64,000 nucleotides of DNA from Streptomyces sp. SM11 (GTDB lineage: Bacteria > Actinomycetota > Actinomycetes > Streptomycetales > Streptomycetaceae), in assembly GCF_002910905.1 (NCBI RefSeq), contig NZ_NEUE01000298.1:12972-76971 (forward strand), written 5' to 3'. Positions 1-8,942 of the stretch are shown one piece after another. The position numbers and the translations under genes are program-made. The notes under the pieces are model-generated. The model was not told the DNA's origin. It saw nothing but the letters and a program-made list of their open reading frames with translations, and made no database searches. Numbering within the stretch: the first letter of the stretch is position 1; every line of letters begins with the position of its first letter.

Positions 1-24
1 CACGCCGTGAAGGTCACCCGAGGG

Positions 25-1032
25 TCACTTGGCCGAGAGCGCCTTGATGTAGTCGTCCAGGACGACGTCGGCCGCGAGCGGGCCGCCGCGCGTGGACCAC
101 ACCGAGCCGTCGACGGTCACCGTGTGGCCGTTCTTGACGGCGCCCAGCTCCTTGTAGGCGGGCTTGGACCGGACGTCCTTGAGCGCCTTCTCGCCGTCCG
201 AGGTCAGCGTCGACAGGAACAGCCAGTCGCCGTCGATCTCATTGATCTTCTCCAGGCTCAGCGACGGTGTGTGGGCGTTGCCGTCCTTGTTCTGGGACTT
301 GGGCCGCTTCAGCCCCATCTCCAGGGCGACGCCACTGGCGAACTGCTTGTTCTCCATCCAGCTCGGCCCGTCCGGGTTCCATCGGACGATCGAGACCTCG
401 GCGCCCTTGTTCGCACCGAGCTTCTCCCCGGCGGCCTTGGCGGCGGCCTCGTGACCGGTGATGAACTTGTTGGCGTCGTCGAGCTTGTTGACGGCGTTGC
501 CGATCCCGCGGAAGAACAGCTTCCAGTCGTCGGCCGGCGCCATCGTCACCAGCGTGGCCGGGGTGATCTCGCGGAGCTGCTTGAGCACCTGCTCGTCCTG
601 CATGTCGCCGGCGAGGATCAGGTCGGGCTTCGCGGCGACGACCTTGTCCATGACCGGCTGCAGAAGGTTGCCCACGATGTCGATGCCCTCGACCTTGTCG
701 GCGAGGTAGGCCGGGGGCTTGTCCAGGCCCTGCCCGTTGGTGATGCCGACCGGCTTGATGTCCAGCGCCAGCACCGCGTCCAGGTCCTCCTGGGTCAGGG
801 TGACGATGCGCTTGGGCTCCGCCGGTATCTCCACGGCCTTTCCGGTGGCGTCCTTGACCGTGCGGGTCGCGGAGGAGGCGGTGTCCGCCTTGCCCGCCTT
901 GTCCCCGGAGGGCTTGCCCGAGTCGGAGTCCGTGCCGCAGGCCGTCAGGAGGAGGGCGGCGGCCCCGAGCGTGGCGACGGCTCGCGCCGCTCTCCGGGTG
1001 GCGGTGCGGGCGGGGCGGCGGTGCAGGATCAT
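25..1032 (-). CDS. Iron-siderophore ABC transporter substrate-binding lipoprotein
   Basis: A 335-residue FecB/FepB-type periplasmic-binding lipoprotein that should capture ferric-siderophore outside the membrane for ABC import. The N-terminus has an Arg-rich n-region, a hydrophobic stretch and a lipobox LLTAC with Cys at residue 32, followed by a Ser/Gly/Lys linker. The mature part has the family pattern EIPAEPKRIVTL, then a helical-backbone binding fold. I chose ATG at 1032 because GGAG sits 6 nt upstream; an in-frame extension to 1095 lacks an RBS and would bury the signal peptide. An iron box lies upstream and the ATPase gene at 1180 is divergent. No permease gene is visible here, so the membrane subunits must be elsewhere or shared. 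The siderophore cannot be deduced. Confidence 0.93.
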   Translation of the reverse strand: MILHRRPARTATRRAARAVATLGAAALLLTACGTDSDSGKPSGDKAGKADTASSATRTVKDATGKAVEIPAEPKRIVTLTQEDLDAVLALDIKPVGITNGQGLDKPPAYLADKVEGIDIVGNLLQPVMDKVVAAKPDLILAGDMQDEQVLKQLREITPATLVTMAPADDWKLFFRGIGNAVNKLDDANKFITGHEAAAKAAGEKLGANKGAEVSIVRWNPDGPSWMENKQFASGVALEMGLKRPKSQNKDGNAHTPSLSLEKINEIDGDWLFLSTLTSDGEKALKDVRSKPAYKELGAVKNGHTVTVDGSVWSTRGGPLAADVVLDDYIKALSAK

Positions 1033-1111
1033 CAAGGACTCCGGGTTCAACGGGACGTGAAACGGTGACAGCCGTAGCCACACGGGTGCGGTCATCAGCT
1101 GGCGTGCGAGC

Positions 1112-1130
1112 TAAGGTTAGCCTTACTTTA
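1112..1130. promoter_or_regulatory. Iron box (DmdR/IdeR-type operator)
   Basis: The 19-bp stretch TAAGGTTAGCCTTACTTTA closely matches the actinobacterial iron box (TWAGGTWAGSCTWACCTWA) recognised by DtxR-family regulators DmdR1/IdeR. It lies between the divergent binding-protein and ATPase genes, so one site could repress both under iron sufficiency. The match is seen in the sequence; regulation is inferred from the family. Confidence 0.9.
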
Positions 1131-1179
1131 GCGGCATCGGGCAAGGTGATGCCCATGTCCTTCCGAAAGGCCGGTCCTC

Positions 1180-1971
1180 GTGGAAATCCGTGTCGAACAG
1201 CTCACCGCTGGATACACCGGCCAAACCGCCGTGGATCAGGTCGACCTCACGGTCCACTCCGGACAGGTCGTGGCGATCGTCGGCCCCAACGGCTGCGGTA
1301 AATCGACTCTCCTGCGTTCCATGGCCCGCCTCCACCAGCCGCGCTCCGGCACGGTGTTCGTCGGCGACGCCGACATCTGGCAGCTGCGCCAGCGCGACGC
1401 CGCCCACCGCGTCGCCCTGCTGCCCCAGGCCCCGCAGGCCCCCGAGGCGGTCACCGTGGCCGGACTCGTACGGTACGGACGCCACCCGCACCAGGGGCTG
1501 TTCCGTCAGTGGTCGCAGGAGGACGAGGAGGCCGTCACCCGCGCCCTGGAGGCCACCGGCACCGCGGCTCTGGCCGGCCGCCGCATCGACCAGCTCTCCG
1601 GCGGCCAGCGGCAGCGCTGCTGGCTTGCCATGGCCCTCGCCCAGGAGACCCCCGTCGTCCTGCTGGACGAACCCACCAGTGCCCTCGACATCGGTCACGC
1701 CGTGGAGGTCCTGGACCTGGTCCGCGAAGTCGCCGCGCAGGGCCGCACCATCGTCATGGTCGTCCACGACCTCGCCGCCGCCGCGCGGTACGCCGACACC
1801 CTGGTCGCCATGCGCGACGGGCGGATCATCGCCTCCGGGCCGCCCCGCGAGACCGTGGACGCCGCACTGGTCCAGGAGCTCTACGGCATCGAGGCGGAGA
1901 TCCTCACCGCGACCTCGGACGGAGCGCCCGTCGTCGTGCCGACCGTGCGCACGCCCGCCGTCGGCGTCTGA
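1180..1971 (+). CDS. Siderophore ABC transporter ATP-binding protein
   Basis: A 263-residue FecE/FepC-type ATPase energising ferric-siderophore import. Walker A GPNGCGKST is near residue 35, the Q-loop is in LLPQAP, the signature is LSGGQRQR, Walker B is VVLLDEPTSALD and the H-loop is VVHDL. The start is GTG at 1180. It shares the upstream iron box with the divergent binding lipoprotein, which makes iron-repressed co-expression likely. The gene stands alone: no permease follows, and a hairpin separates it from convergent meaB. Family assignment is secure; the substrate is inferred from the neighbour and the operator. Confidence 0.95.
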   Translation: MEIRVEQLTAGYTGQTAVDQVDLTVHSGQVVAIVGPNGCGKSTLLRSMARLHQPRSGTVFVGDADIWQLRQRDAAHRVALLPQAPQAPEAVTVAGLVRYGRHPHQGLFRQWSQEDEEAVTRALEATGTAALAGRRIDQLSGGQRQRCWLAMALAQETPVVLLDEPTSALDIGHAVEVLDLVREVAAQGRTIVMVVHDLAAAARYADTLVAMRDGRIIASGPPRETVDAALVQELYGIEAEILTATSDGAPVVVPTVRTPAVGV

Positions 1972-2011
1972 GGCACCGCCACCCGCGCCGGTCCGCAGGC
2001 GCCCGAGAACG

Positions 2012-2042
2012 CCGAGGGGCCCCTCCGTCCGGGGGCCCTCGG
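2012..2042. terminator. Bidirectional hairpin terminator
   Basis: An inverted repeat (CCGAGGGGCCCC pairing with GGGGCCCTCGG, one bulge) lies between the convergent ATPase gene and meaB. It probably terminates transcription from both sides without a U-tract, as is usual in Streptomyces. Confidence 0.65.
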
Positions 2043-2070
2043 TCCGTATCCGCCGCATGTGCCGACACGT

Positions 2071-3075
2071 TCAGGCGGACTCTCCCGTACTGCCTCCACG
2101 GAACACGCCGAGGATCCTCTCGGCGGCCAGCGTCGCCGTCAACGTGCCCTCCCGGACCCGCTGTTCGAGCTCCGGTGCGAGCTTCCGCACCGCCGGGTGG
2201 CTGTGCAGACTGTCCAGCAGCTCGTCGCGGACCATCGTCCACGTCCAGTCCACCTGCTGGTCCCGCCGCTTGGCCGCCAGCCGGCCCGTCGACTCCAGGA
2301 CCGTACGGTGCTGCTCCAGTCGCTCCCAGAGCGTGTCGAGGCCGAGCGACTCGCGCGCGCTGCACGTGAGTACGGGGGGTGTCCAGGCCGCGTCCGCCGG
2401 ATGCATGAGCCTGAGCGCACCCGCCAGTTCGCGGGCCGCCGAGCGGGCGTCGCGTTCGTGCGGGCCGTCGGCCTTGTTCACCGCGATGGCGTCCGCCAGC
2501 TCCAGGACGCCCTTCTTGATGCCTTGCAGCTGGTCGCCGGTACGGGCCAGGGTCAGCAGCAGGAACGTGTCGACCATGTTGGCCACCGCCGTCTCCGACT
2601 GCCCGACGCCCACCGTCTCCACCAGCACCACGTCGTACCCCGCCGCCTCCATCACCACGATGGACTCCCGGGTCGCCTTGGCCACCCCGCCGAGCGTCCC
2701 CGCCGTGGGGGAGGGGCGGACGAAGGCGGCCGGGTCCACCGCGAGGCGCTCCATCCGGGTCTTGTCGCCCAGGATGGATCCGCCCGTACGGGTGGAGGAC
2801 GGGTCGACCGCCAGCACCGCCACGCGGTGCCCGAGCCCCGTGAGCATCGTGCCGAGCGCGTCGATGAACGTGGACTTGCCCACGCCCGGCACCCCGCTGA
2901 TCCCGATCCGCCGGGCCGCCCCCGCGTGCGGCAGCAGCCGGCTCAGCAACTGCTGGGCCAACACCCGGTGTTCGGCCCTGGTCGACTCGACGAGCGTGAT
3001 CGCGCGCGCCACGAACGCCCGCTTCCCGTCGAGTACTCCCCGCACATAACCATCGATGTCGATCTTCGCGGCCAT
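2071..3075 (-). CDS. meaB: Methylmalonyl-CoA mutase-associated GTPase MeaB
   Basis: A 334-residue G3E-family GTPase that chaperones methylmalonyl-CoA mutase: it gates delivery of adenosylcobalamin and protects the enzyme from inactivation. The P-loop GVPGVGKST follows an N-terminal helical region, with downstream LAVDPSSTRTGGSILGDKTR (switch region), VVLVETVGVGQSE and the base-specificity motif NKAD. Length is typical. It starts 11 nt after the mutB stop codon in a mutA-mutB-meaB operon, so it almost certainly serves that mutase rather than a different B12 enzyme. Confidence 0.97.
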   Translation of the reverse strand: MAAKIDIDGYVRGVLDGKRAFVARAITLVESTRAEHRVLAQQLLSRLLPHAGAARRIGISGVPGVGKSTFIDALGTMLTGLGHRVAVLAVDPSSTRTGGSILGDKTRMERLAVDPAAFVRPSPTAGTLGGVAKATRESIVVMEAAGYDVVLVETVGVGQSETAVANMVDTFLLLTLARTGDQLQGIKKGVLELADAIAVNKADGPHERDARSAARELAGALRLMHPADAAWTPPVLTCSARESLGLDTLWERLEQHRTVLESTGRLAAKRRDQQVDWTWTMVRDELLDSLHSHPAVRKLAPELEQRVREGTLTATLAAERILGVFRGGSTGESA

Positions 3076-3086
3076 CCGTCAGCGGC

Positions 3087-5312
3087 TCACAGCTCGTGGC
3101 CGAGCGCGGCGCCGAGCCGCGTCACGAGGTCGTGGGCCGCGTCCGGGATCACCGTCCCCGGCGGGAAGACCGAGGCGGCGCCCGCCTCGTGCAGGGCCTC
3201 GATGTCCTGCGGCGGAATCACCCCGCCCACCACGATCATGATGTCCTCGCGCCCCTCGGCGGCCAGCTCCTCGCGCAGCGCGGGCACCAGGGTCAGGTGC
3301 CCCGCCGCCAGCGAGGAGACGCCCACGATGTGCACGTCGGCCTCGACGGCCTGTCGCGCCACCTCGCCCGGCGTCTGGAACAGCGGGCCGACGTCCACGT
3401 CGAAGCCCAGGTCGGCGAAGGCCGTGGCGATCACCTTCTGGCCCCGGTCGTGGCCGTCCTGCCCCATCTTGGCGACCAGGATGCGCGGACGACGGCCCTC
3501 CGCCTCCTCGAACGCCTCGACCAGCGCGCGGGTGCGGTCCACCGAAGGGGAGTCCCCTGCCTCTTTGCGGTACACACCGGAGATCGTACGGATCTGCCCG
3601 GCGTGCCGCCCGTACACCTTCTCCAGCGCGTCCGAGATCTCCCCGACCGTGGCCATCGCCCGCGCCGCGTCGACCGCCAGCGCCAGCAGATTGCCCTCCA
3701 GTCCCGGGCCCGGGTCGCGCTCGGCCGCGGCCGTCAGCGCCCGCAGCGCCTCCTGGCACGCCGTCTCGTCGCGCTCCTCGCGCAGCCGGCGCAGCTTCTC
3801 GATCTGCTGGGTGCGCACCGAGGAGTTGTCGACCTTGAGCACATCGATCTTCTCGTCGGTCTCCACCCGGTACTTGTTCACCCCGATCACCGGCTGCCGC
3901 CCGGAGTCGATCCGCGCCTGCGTGCGCGCGGCGGCCTCCTCCACCCGGAGCTTGGGGATGCCCGCGTCGATGGCCTTCGCCATGCCGCCGGCCGCCTCGA
4001 CCTCCTCGATGTGCTGCCAGGCCCGGTCCGCCAGGTCCCGCGTCAGCTTCTCCACGTACGCGCTGCCGCCCCACGGGTCGATGACCCGGCAGGTACCGGA
4101 CTCCTGCTGGAGCAGGAGCTGCGTGTTACGGGCGATCCGCGCCGAGAAGTCGGTGGGCAGCGCCAGCGCCTCGTCCAGCGCGTTGGTGTGCAGCGACTGG
4201 GTGTGCCCCTGCGTCGCGGCCATCGCCTCCACACACGTACGCGTCACGTTGTTGAACACGTCCTGCGCGGTCAGCGACCAGCCCGATGTCTGCGAATGGG
4301 TGCGCAGGGACAGCGACTTGGGATTCTTCGGGTCGAACTGCTTGACCAGCCGCGCCCACAGGAGCCGGGCCGCCCGCAGCTTCGCGACCTCCATGAAGAA
4401 GTTCATGCCGATCGCCCAGAAGAACGACAGCCGGGGCGCGAACGCGTCGACGTCCAGCCCGGCTTCCTGACCTGCGCGCAGGTACTCCACGCCGTCGGCC
4501 AGCGTGTACGCCAGCTCCAGATCGGCCGTCGCCCCGGCCTCCTGGATGTGATACCCGGAGATCGAGATCGAGTTGTAGCGCGGCATCTTCTGCGAGGTGA
4601 ACGCGAAGATGTCGGAGATGATCCGCATCGAGGGGGTCGGCGGATAGATGTAGGTGTTGCGGACCATGAACTCCTTCAGAATGTCGTTCTGAATGGTCCC
4701 GGCCAGCTTCTCGGGCGGTACGCCCTGTTCCTCGGCGGCCACGATGTACAGCGCCAGCACGGGGAGCACCGCGCCGTTCATCGTCATCGACACCGACATC
4801 CGGTCCAGCGGAATGCCGTCGAACAGCTGGCGCATGTCGTAGATCGAGTCGATCGCCACACCGGCCATGCCGACGTCGCCGGTCACCCGGGGGTGGTCGC
4901 TGTCGTACCCCCGGTGGGTCGGCAGGTCGAAGGCGACGGAGAGGCCCTTCTGCCCGGCCGCGAGGTTGCGCCGGTAGAAGGCGTTGGACTCCTCGGCCGT
5001 GGAGAACCCGGCGTACTGACGGATCGTCCAGGGCTGGTTGACGTACATCGTCGGGTAGGGCCCGCGCAGATACGGGGCGATGCCCGGGTACGAGTGCAGC
5101 GCGTCCAGGCCCTCCAGGTCCTCGCCGGTGTAGAGCGGCTTGACCGTGATGCCCTCGGGCGTCTCCCAGCGCGGGGCCTCGGCGCCGTCGGCCGCCTTGG
5201 TCACCGCCGCCCGCCACTCACCGGCGGAACCGGCGGGCGGTGCGGTGGACGTGAGCGGCACGTCGGAGAAGTCGGGAACGGAGGGTTTCTGTTCCGTGGG
5301 CGGTGTCGGCAT
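3087..5312 (-). CDS. mutB: Methylmalonyl-CoA mutase large (catalytic) subunit
   Basis: A 741-residue adenosylcobalamin enzyme that interconverts (R)-methylmalonyl-CoA and succinyl-CoA, feeding propionate and odd-chain carbon into the TCA cycle or supplying methylmalonyl-CoA for polyketides. The N-terminal TIM barrel contains TMYVNQPWTIRQYAGFSTAE and the C-terminal B12 domain contains DGHDRG near residue 620, whose His is the lower axial cobalt ligand. The ATG at 5312 overlaps the mutA stop by one base (TGATG), which indicates translational coupling; an open frame reaching 5501 lies inside mutA and is not used. Confidence 0.97.
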   Translation of the reverse strand: MPTPPTEQKPSVPDFSDVPLTSTAPPAGSAGEWRAAVTKAADGAEAPRWETPEGITVKPLYTGEDLEGLDALHSYPGIAPYLRGPYPTMYVNQPWTIRQYAGFSTAEESNAFYRRNLAAGQKGLSVAFDLPTHRGYDSDHPRVTGDVGMAGVAIDSIYDMRQLFDGIPLDRMSVSMTMNGAVLPVLALYIVAAEEQGVPPEKLAGTIQNDILKEFMVRNTYIYPPTPSMRIISDIFAFTSQKMPRYNSISISGYHIQEAGATADLELAYTLADGVEYLRAGQEAGLDVDAFAPRLSFFWAIGMNFFMEVAKLRAARLLWARLVKQFDPKNPKSLSLRTHSQTSGWSLTAQDVFNNVTRTCVEAMAATQGHTQSLHTNALDEALALPTDFSARIARNTQLLLQQESGTCRVIDPWGGSAYVEKLTRDLADRAWQHIEEVEAAGGMAKAIDAGIPKLRVEEAAARTQARIDSGRQPVIGVNKYRVETDEKIDVLKVDNSSVRTQQIEKLRRLREERDETACQEALRALTAAAERDPGPGLEGNLLALAVDAARAMATVGEISDALEKVYGRHAGQIRTISGVYRKEAGDSPSVDRTRALVEAFEEAEGRRPRILVAKMGQDGHDRGQKVIATAFADLGFDVDVGPLFQTPGEVARQAVEADVHIVGVSSLAAGHLTLVPALREELAAEGREDIMIVVGGVIPPQDIEALHEAGAASVFPPGTVIPDAAHDLVTRLGAALGHEL

Positions 5313-7183
5313 CACGCCACTCCCATGCGGTCGAGTACGGAGGTGAGAACGGCGACCGCGTCGCAGCCCGCGAAGATGTAGCTGTCGACACCGGCGTACT
5401 CGCCGGGCCGGCCGGCGAGGAACACCTGCGCGGCCCCCGCCGACTTCAGCGCACCGGCCACCCGCTCCGCCTGCTCGGCGTACAGCGCGTCCGACGAGCA
5501 CAGGGCGGCGACCGTCGCCCCGGAAGCGGTCAGCGCGTCGGCAGCCGTGGCCCCGCCCTCGATGGCCTCCGGCACCGGACCGTGCACCGCCTCGATCCCG
5601 CCCGCCCCGAAGAGGTTGACGGCGAACGAGACCCGCGCGGTGTGCGCGGCGGCGGGGCCGAGCGCGGCGATGAACACCTTCGGGCGGCTCCCGGTCGCCG
5701 CGAGGTGCGCGTCCGACCGGGCGCGCAGCGCCTCGAACGCCTCGTCGCGACGGACCCGGGGCAGACCGCCCGGAGCCCCGGCGTACGCGTCGGCCGCGGG
5801 CTCGCGCTCCACCGGACGCTCGCCGGGCAGCGGGAACTCGCTGACCCCGGTGATCGGCTCCTTGCGGTGGGCCAGCTTCGCACTGCGCGCCGCCCAGGTG
5901 GCGGTGAGCCGCTCCGCGACCAGCCCGGAGCGCAGGGCGGCGGGCAGCCCGCCCGCCCGTTCGGTCTCCTGGAAGAACGCCCAGGCGGCCGCGGCGAGTT
6001 CGTCCGTCAGCCGCTCCACATACCAGGAGCCGCCCGCCGGGTCGATGACCCGCGCCAGGTGCGACTCCTCCATGAGGATCGTCGAGGTGTTACGGGCGAT
6101 ACGCCGAGCGAACGCGTCCGGCAGGCCCAGCGCGTGATCGAACGGCAGCACGGTCACGGAGTCCGCGCCGCCGACGCCCGCACCGAGCGTGGCCAGCGTG
6201 GTGCGCAGCATGTTCACCCACGGGTCGCGGCGCGTCATCATCACCGGCGAGGTGACGGCGTGCTGCCGCTGGGCCCCGGCGGCGGGAGCACCGGAGGCCT
6301 CGGCGACCCGCGCCCAGAGCCGACGCGCCGCGCGCAGCTTGGCGATGGTCAGGAACTGGTCGGCGGTGGCCGCGTAACGGAACTCCAGCTGCCCGCAGGC
6401 CGCCTCCACGCTCATCCCGGCACCGGTCAGGGCCCGCAGGTAGGCGACGCCGGTCGCCAGGGAGAGCCCCAGCTCCTCGGCGGCCGAACCGCCCGCCTCG
6501 TGGTAGGGCAGCGCGTCCACGGCGACGGCCCGCAGCCCCGGGTACTCCGCGTCGCACCGCTGAGCCCAGCGCACGGCGGCGCCGAGGTCCGCACCGACGC
6601 CCGTCCGGGCCTGGTGGCCGAGCGGGTCGGCGCCCAGCGTGCCGTGCGCCTGGCTCCTGGCGACGCCGCGCTCCTCGTACAGCCGCAGCAGCTCCGTCGC
6701 CGCGGCGTCCAGGTCGGCCGGGGCGTCGAGGGCGATGGGCGCGAGGTCGAGATACACGCCGTCCAGCGCCCGGGCGAGCCCGTCGACGGGGACGCCCGCC
6801 GGACCGCCCACCGTGAGCCAGAGCGAGGTGACCCCGTTCTCCAGATCGCCGAGCACCGCCTCGTTCAGCCGGGCGGGGTCGCGCAGGGCGTGGCGTTGTC
6901 GCACGTCCCAGCCGCCGGCCGCGTTCCCTCCGGCCCTGCTGCCCCGGGTGAAGGGGGCGAAGCCGGGGAAACCGGTGTCCGGCGACTCGTCGTGCGCGGT
7001 GTAGAGGGGGCGGGTGGTGAGCCCGTCCTCCAGTGTGGTGGACAGCGCTTCCTCGGCGGCCGAGCCCGAGACTTCCTTGCCCGACTTGCGCAGAACGCCT
7101 TCGACGAGGCTCTGCCACTGGTCATGGGAGGGGTCGGGGAACGCGGCGGCCGGAGAGAGCCCGTCAGCAGGCTGGACCGTCAT
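5312..7183 (-). CDS. mutA: Methylmalonyl-CoA mutase small (non-catalytic) subunit
   Basis: A 623-residue alpha/small subunit that pairs with MutB. It keeps the mutase fold (GGSWYVERLTDELA; RRDPWVNMLR), but its C-terminal cobalamin-like domain lacks DxHxxG, as expected of the non-catalytic subunit. It is the first gene of mutA-mutB-meaB. There is no convincing Shine-Dalgarno before ATG 7183; instead a TAGCAT element ends six bases upstream, compatible with a leaderless mRNA. Confidence 0.96.
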   Translation of the reverse strand: MTVQPADGLSPAAAFPDPSHDQWQSLVEGVLRKSGKEVSGSAAEEALSTTLEDGLTTRPLYTAHDESPDTGFPGFAPFTRGSRAGGNAAGGWDVRQRHALRDPARLNEAVLGDLENGVTSLWLTVGGPAGVPVDGLARALDGVYLDLAPIALDAPADLDAAATELLRLYEERGVARSQAHGTLGADPLGHQARTGVGADLGAAVRWAQRCDAEYPGLRAVAVDALPYHEAGGSAAEELGLSLATGVAYLRALTGAGMSVEAACGQLEFRYAATADQFLTIAKLRAARRLWARVAEASGAPAAGAQRQHAVTSPVMMTRRDPWVNMLRTTLATLGAGVGGADSVTVLPFDHALGLPDAFARRIARNTSTILMEESHLARVIDPAGGSWYVERLTDELAAAAWAFFQETERAGGLPAALRSGLVAERLTATWAARSAKLAHRKEPITGVSEFPLPGERPVEREPAADAYAGAPGGLPRVRRDEAFEALRARSDAHLAATGSRPKVFIAALGPAAAHTARVSFAVNLFGAGGIEAVHGPVPEAIEGGATAADALTASGATVAALCSSDALYAEQAERVAGALKSAGAAQVFLAGRPGEYAGVDSYIFAGCDAVAVLTSVLDRMGVA

Positions 7184-7232
7184 GCTCAGATGCTAGGCCA
7201 GTGCGCCGAACCAGCAGCAGGGGCACCTGCTG
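7184..7232 (-). promoter_or_regulatory. Putative leaderless mutA promoter with overlapping palindrome
   Basis: On the minus strand a -10-like TAGCAT (7190-7195) is followed by six bases and the mutA ATG, the geometry of a leaderless transcript. A 7-bp inverted repeat CAGCAGG-GGCA-CCTGCTG (7215-7232) covers the expected -35 region and could be an operator. No cobalamin-riboswitch features were seen. Confidence 0.4.
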
Positions 7233-7450
7233 TGACCTTGCCCTCTCGGAGATGTACTTGATCCTTTACATACAGTCGCGTAACCGGCGTGAGGGACGGA
7301 CCATGGCAACACGGCAGTCCTCGACATCGGGGTGAATCGGGACAGTGATGCATATTATGTGTGAAGTTTCCTGATCTCTTATGCCATACCTGGAATGCCG
7401 TATCCACCCCGGCGCCCCTGCGGCCGCCGGGATACGGAGAGGACGCGACC

Positions 7451-8005
7451 GTGGCCGTCGGACCTGTGGAGTACCTCGTCATCGCTTTCCCCGGCAGTCG
7501 CTTCACCGGGTCGGTCGCCCCCGCTCTCGCCGGCGCCGTGTCGTCCGGAGCCGTACGCGCCGGTGACCTGGCATTCGTCCGTCGGTCCGAGGGTGGCGTG
7601 CTCGCCTCCGTGGAGCTGCGGGAGCTGGACCCCGGGGGAGCGGTTCCCGCGGATGCGGCGGAGGGCGGGGCGGCGGCGGTACTGGGCGCGGAGGACGTCG
7701 ACCGGCTCGACGGGAGCGTGCCGTCGGGCGATGTCGTGGCGATCGTCGTCCGGGAAGACCTGTGGACCACCCGGCTCGCCCGTACGGCCCGCGAGGCGGG
7801 CGGCACCTTCGTCGCGCACGAGCGCCTCGGCGCCGGCGGGGACGGTGGGCCCGGTGGGTCCGGTGGGTCCGGTGGGTCCGGTGGGGAAGATGCCGCGGGG
7901 GACGACATCATCACCCGGCTGGAGCGGCTCGCCGAACTGTGGAAGCGGGACGTCCTCACCGACGCCGAGTTCGTGGAGCAGAAGACGAAACTCCTGTCGG
8001 ACTGA
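7451..8005 (+). CDS. DUF6325 family protein with C-terminal SHOCT motif
   Basis: A 184-residue protein. The N-terminal part (GPVEYLVIAFPGSRFTG onward) matches the DUF6325 family, whose biochemical role is unknown and which is frequent among actinobacterial stress genes. The C-terminal ~30 residues (ITRLERLAELWKRDVLTDAE) form a SHOCT-type short domain. They are joined by a Gly/Ser linker encoded by a 9-bp tandem repeat at about 7850-7885, a likely length-variable spot. I chose GTG 7451 because GGAGAGGA precedes it; the frame is open to 7361. Confidence 0.8.
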   Translation: MAVGPVEYLVIAFPGSRFTGSVAPALAGAVSSGAVRAGDLAFVRRSEGGVLASVELRELDPGGAVPADAAEGGAAAVLGAEDVDRLDGSVPSGDVVAIVVREDLWTTRLARTAREAGGTFVAHERLGAGGDGGPGGSGGSGGSGGEDAAGDDIITRLERLAELWKRDVLTDAEFVEQKTKLLSD

Positions 8006-8072
8006 TGTCCGGCCCGCGTCCCGGGGTGCCGCACGGCGTCCTCCCGTGGTGCTTTCCTTGCCGCATGCGACG

Positions 8073-8088
8073 TTGATCCTTATATGTG
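8073..8088 (+). promoter_or_regulatory. AT-rich promoter-like element upstream of the phosphatase
   Basis: GTTGATCCTTATATG sits about 30 bases before the phosphatase start. Nearly the same string occurs about 38 bases before the DUF1269 gene (23451-23466), and a looser copy lies at 7257-7271. The position fits a -10 region or activator site. No sigma factor can be named. Confidence 0.35.
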
Positions 8089-8117
8089 GAATTCATCGGG
8101 GAAAGAGGCAGTTCATC

Positions 8118-8915
8118 GTGCAGACCGCCCGGACCGTTCCGGCCACCACCGTTGTCAATCTGCGCGACCTGGGCGGCATCGCCCTGGGCCGTGACCGCCG
8201 GGTGCGGCAGGGCGTCCTGTTCCGCTCGGGTCAGCTGAGCGAGCTCACCCCGGAGAGCGACCGGGCCGTGTCCGCACTCGGCATCCGGACCGTCGTGGAC
8301 CTGCGCACCGCCGACGAGCGCCAGTGGGCCCCGGACCGGCTGCCGGACCGGGCGAGGCTCTTCGTCGCCGATGTACTGGGCGACCACCCGGGCGTGGCGC
8401 CCGCCCGGCTGCGGTCCCTGCTCAACGACCCGGTCGAGGCGGAGCGGACGCTGGGGGGCGGCCGGGCCGAGGAACTGTTCGCCGAGACCTACCGGAAGAT
8501 GGTCCTCTCGCCCGGCGCGGCGGCCGCCTACCGCGCCTTCCTGGAGACGGCGGCCGACCCCGGTGCGCGCCCGGTGCTCTTCCACTGCACGGCCGGCAAG
8601 GACCGTACCGGCTGGGCGGCAGCCGTACTGCTGATGATCCTGGGAGCGGCCCGCGCGACGGTGCGGTCGGACTTCCTCGCGGTCAATCCCGCTGTGCGGG
8701 CCGCATTCGCCCCGCACGTGGCGAAGTTCCTCGACGGCGGGGGAGACCCCGCGATCGCCGCGGCGATCATCGAGGTCCGCCCCCGCTACCTGGACGTGGC
8801 GCTCGACGCCATGGACGAGCGCTGGGGCGGCCTCGACGGCTATGTGCGCAACGGGTTGCGTGTGCCCGACGCCGCACTGGAGCGGCTGCGCGACGGCCTG
8901 GTCATCCGCGGCTGA
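8118..8915 (+). CDS. Tyrosine-protein phosphatase (Y_phosphatase3 family)
   Basis: A 265-residue cytosolic phosphatase of the PtpB/Y_phosphatase3 group, acting on phosphotyrosine or phosphoinositide-like substrates. The active-site loop HCTAGKDRTG has the C-x5-R signature with nucleophile Cys157; the N-terminal NLRDLGG and VVDLRTADER are typical of the family. The GTG start at 8118 has GAAAGAGG upstream. It is probably monocistronic, with an AT-rich promoter-like element just upstream. The substrate is unknown. Confidence 0.92.
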   Translation: MQTARTVPATTVVNLRDLGGIALGRDRRVRQGVLFRSGQLSELTPESDRAVSALGIRTVVDLRTADERQWAPDRLPDRARLFVADVLGDHPGVAPARLRSLLNDPVEAERTLGGGRAEELFAETYRKMVLSPGAAAAYRAFLETAADPGARPVLFHCTAGKDRTGWAAAVLLMILGAARATVRSDFLAVNPAVRAAFAPHVAKFLDGGGDPAIAAAIIEVRPRYLDVALDAMDERWGGLDGYVRNGLRVPDAALERLRDGLVIRG

Positions 8916-8942
8916 AGCGACGGAAACGCGGCAAGGGGCCCG

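Noticed and set aside
2059..4470. An ~800-residue open frame antisense to meaB/mutB
   Set aside because: High GC keeps antisense frames open; its translation has no family resemblance, whereas the minus-strand genes are unmistakable.
7303..7335. A ten-codon reading frame behind an AT-rich element
   Set aside because: Too short and without homology; retained only as context for the recurrent promoter-like element.
7850..7890. Tandem GGTGGGTCC units considered as a CRISPR-like or regulatory repeat
   Set aside because: They are in frame and encode a Gly/Ser linker between the DUF6325 and SHOCT parts.
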